Source: Chloroflexota bacterium
Lineage (GTDB): Bacteria; Chloroflexota; Ktedonobacteria; Ktedonobacterales; Ktedonobacteraceae
Reading direction: 5' to 3'
DNA length: 21,861 nucleotides
Assembly: GCA_902812455.1 (NCBI GenBank)
Contig: CADDZH010000092.1
Coordinates: 1-21,861, forward strand
The notes under the pieces were generated by a model. It was not told where the DNA came from. It made no database searches and worked only from the letters and a program-made list of their open reading frames with translations. Positions 21,730-21,861 of this stretch are shown in pieces. Every line of letters begins with the position of its first letter. Position 1 is the first letter of the stretch. A program made the position numbers and the translations under genes.

Positions 21730-21861
21730 GGGATTCAATATGGGTGGTACCGCGGAGTTCGCTGGCAACTTCGTCCCTGTCGACGAAGGTGTCAGCTTTT
21801 TTTATTGTCTTGATCGGCTAGGTGTCATGTTTTGCATGAACGTGGGGAAAGGGTTGGAAGC

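Larger units (their letters stand above)
21174..21861. other. Right edge without a supportable gene
   Basis: About 690 bases holding two direct-repeat copies (21231-21307), a promoter-like site (21405-21433) and a cgataaatcg-type repeat cluster (21665-21729). The ORFs present lack ribosome-binding sites or family features. A gene may begin here and continue beyond the window. Confidence 0.5.

Noticed and set aside
21482..21861. Third UGA candidate: a 26-codon Cys-rich ORF (ending CKPFCGTGC) followed by TGA at 21560 and an open frame to the window edge
   Set aside because: No ribosome-binding site, no recognisable family, no clear SECIS-like hairpin, and the readthrough passes through dispersed repeat units.
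1..21861. CRISPR array, transposase or integrase
   Set aside because: No regularly spaced repeat-spacer structure and no recombinase-like protein were seen.

Overview
The window looks like a chromosomal accessory region of a soil or thermophilic Chloroflexota bacterium, most likely of the Ktedonobacteria/Thermogemmatispora type. This is an inference from protein style: an actinobacterial-type 'atmospheric' [NiFe]-hydrogenase, many small membrane proteins, and degenerate cgataaatcg-type intergenic repeats at both edges. No ribosomal marker is present to confirm it.

Positions 494-13734, all on the minus strand, hold a large hydrogen-oxidation locus with two different [NiFe]-hydrogenases. The downstream pair (2351-3382 small, 494-2290 large) is of the group 1h/5 high-affinity type, with the Cys-x-x-Asp proximal-cluster signature. 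The upstream pair (11531-12871 small, 8003-9886 large) is a second, divergent group 1 enzyme. Its two subunit genes are separated by five small, tightly overlapping genes for single-span membrane proteins (9899-11454). Between the two enzymes lie a catalytically degenerate maturation-protease paralogue, a Cys-rich winged-helix-like protein, a NifU/Rieske-type Fe-S protein lacking one canonical Rieske His, an intact maturation protease, a zinc-finger-like protein, an unknown protein and a duplicated ferredoxin-fold protein. At the head of the locus is a CooC/MinD-type ATPase, preceded by a PadR-type regulator.

The most notable observation is a set of selenocysteine signals. A clear tRNA-Sec gene (selC, anticodon UCA) lies at 20468-20566. 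Two genes in the same window carry a single in-frame UGA exactly where a conserved Cys is expected. The first is the CooC-like ATPase (12958-13734): the UGA is residue 113, making the CxC metal site into UxC, and it is followed by a SECIS-like hairpin with a GGUC loop. The second is a MerT-like three-span membrane protein (19323-19748): the UGA is residue 37, making the vicinal Cys-Cys into Cys-Sec, and it is also followed by an extended hairpin. Each would conventionally be annotated as a broken gene or as two fragments. I propose both as selenoproteins.

Positions 14242-21173 hold a PadR regulator and a small ribbon-helix-helix-like protein that share a duplicated promoter/operator element, a DMT-family transporter, a Clp-type AAA+ ATPase preceded by a 30-codon in-frame ORF, and a small membrane protein interrupted by an in-frame TAG. 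They also hold a strikingly symmetrical array of eight GTGA/TCAC half-sites (spacing 11-21-11 in both arms) between divergent genes, a two-gene MerT-like operon, another small membrane protein, selC and a SnoaL-like protein. The last ~690 bases contain repeats, one promoter-like site and no gene I can support.
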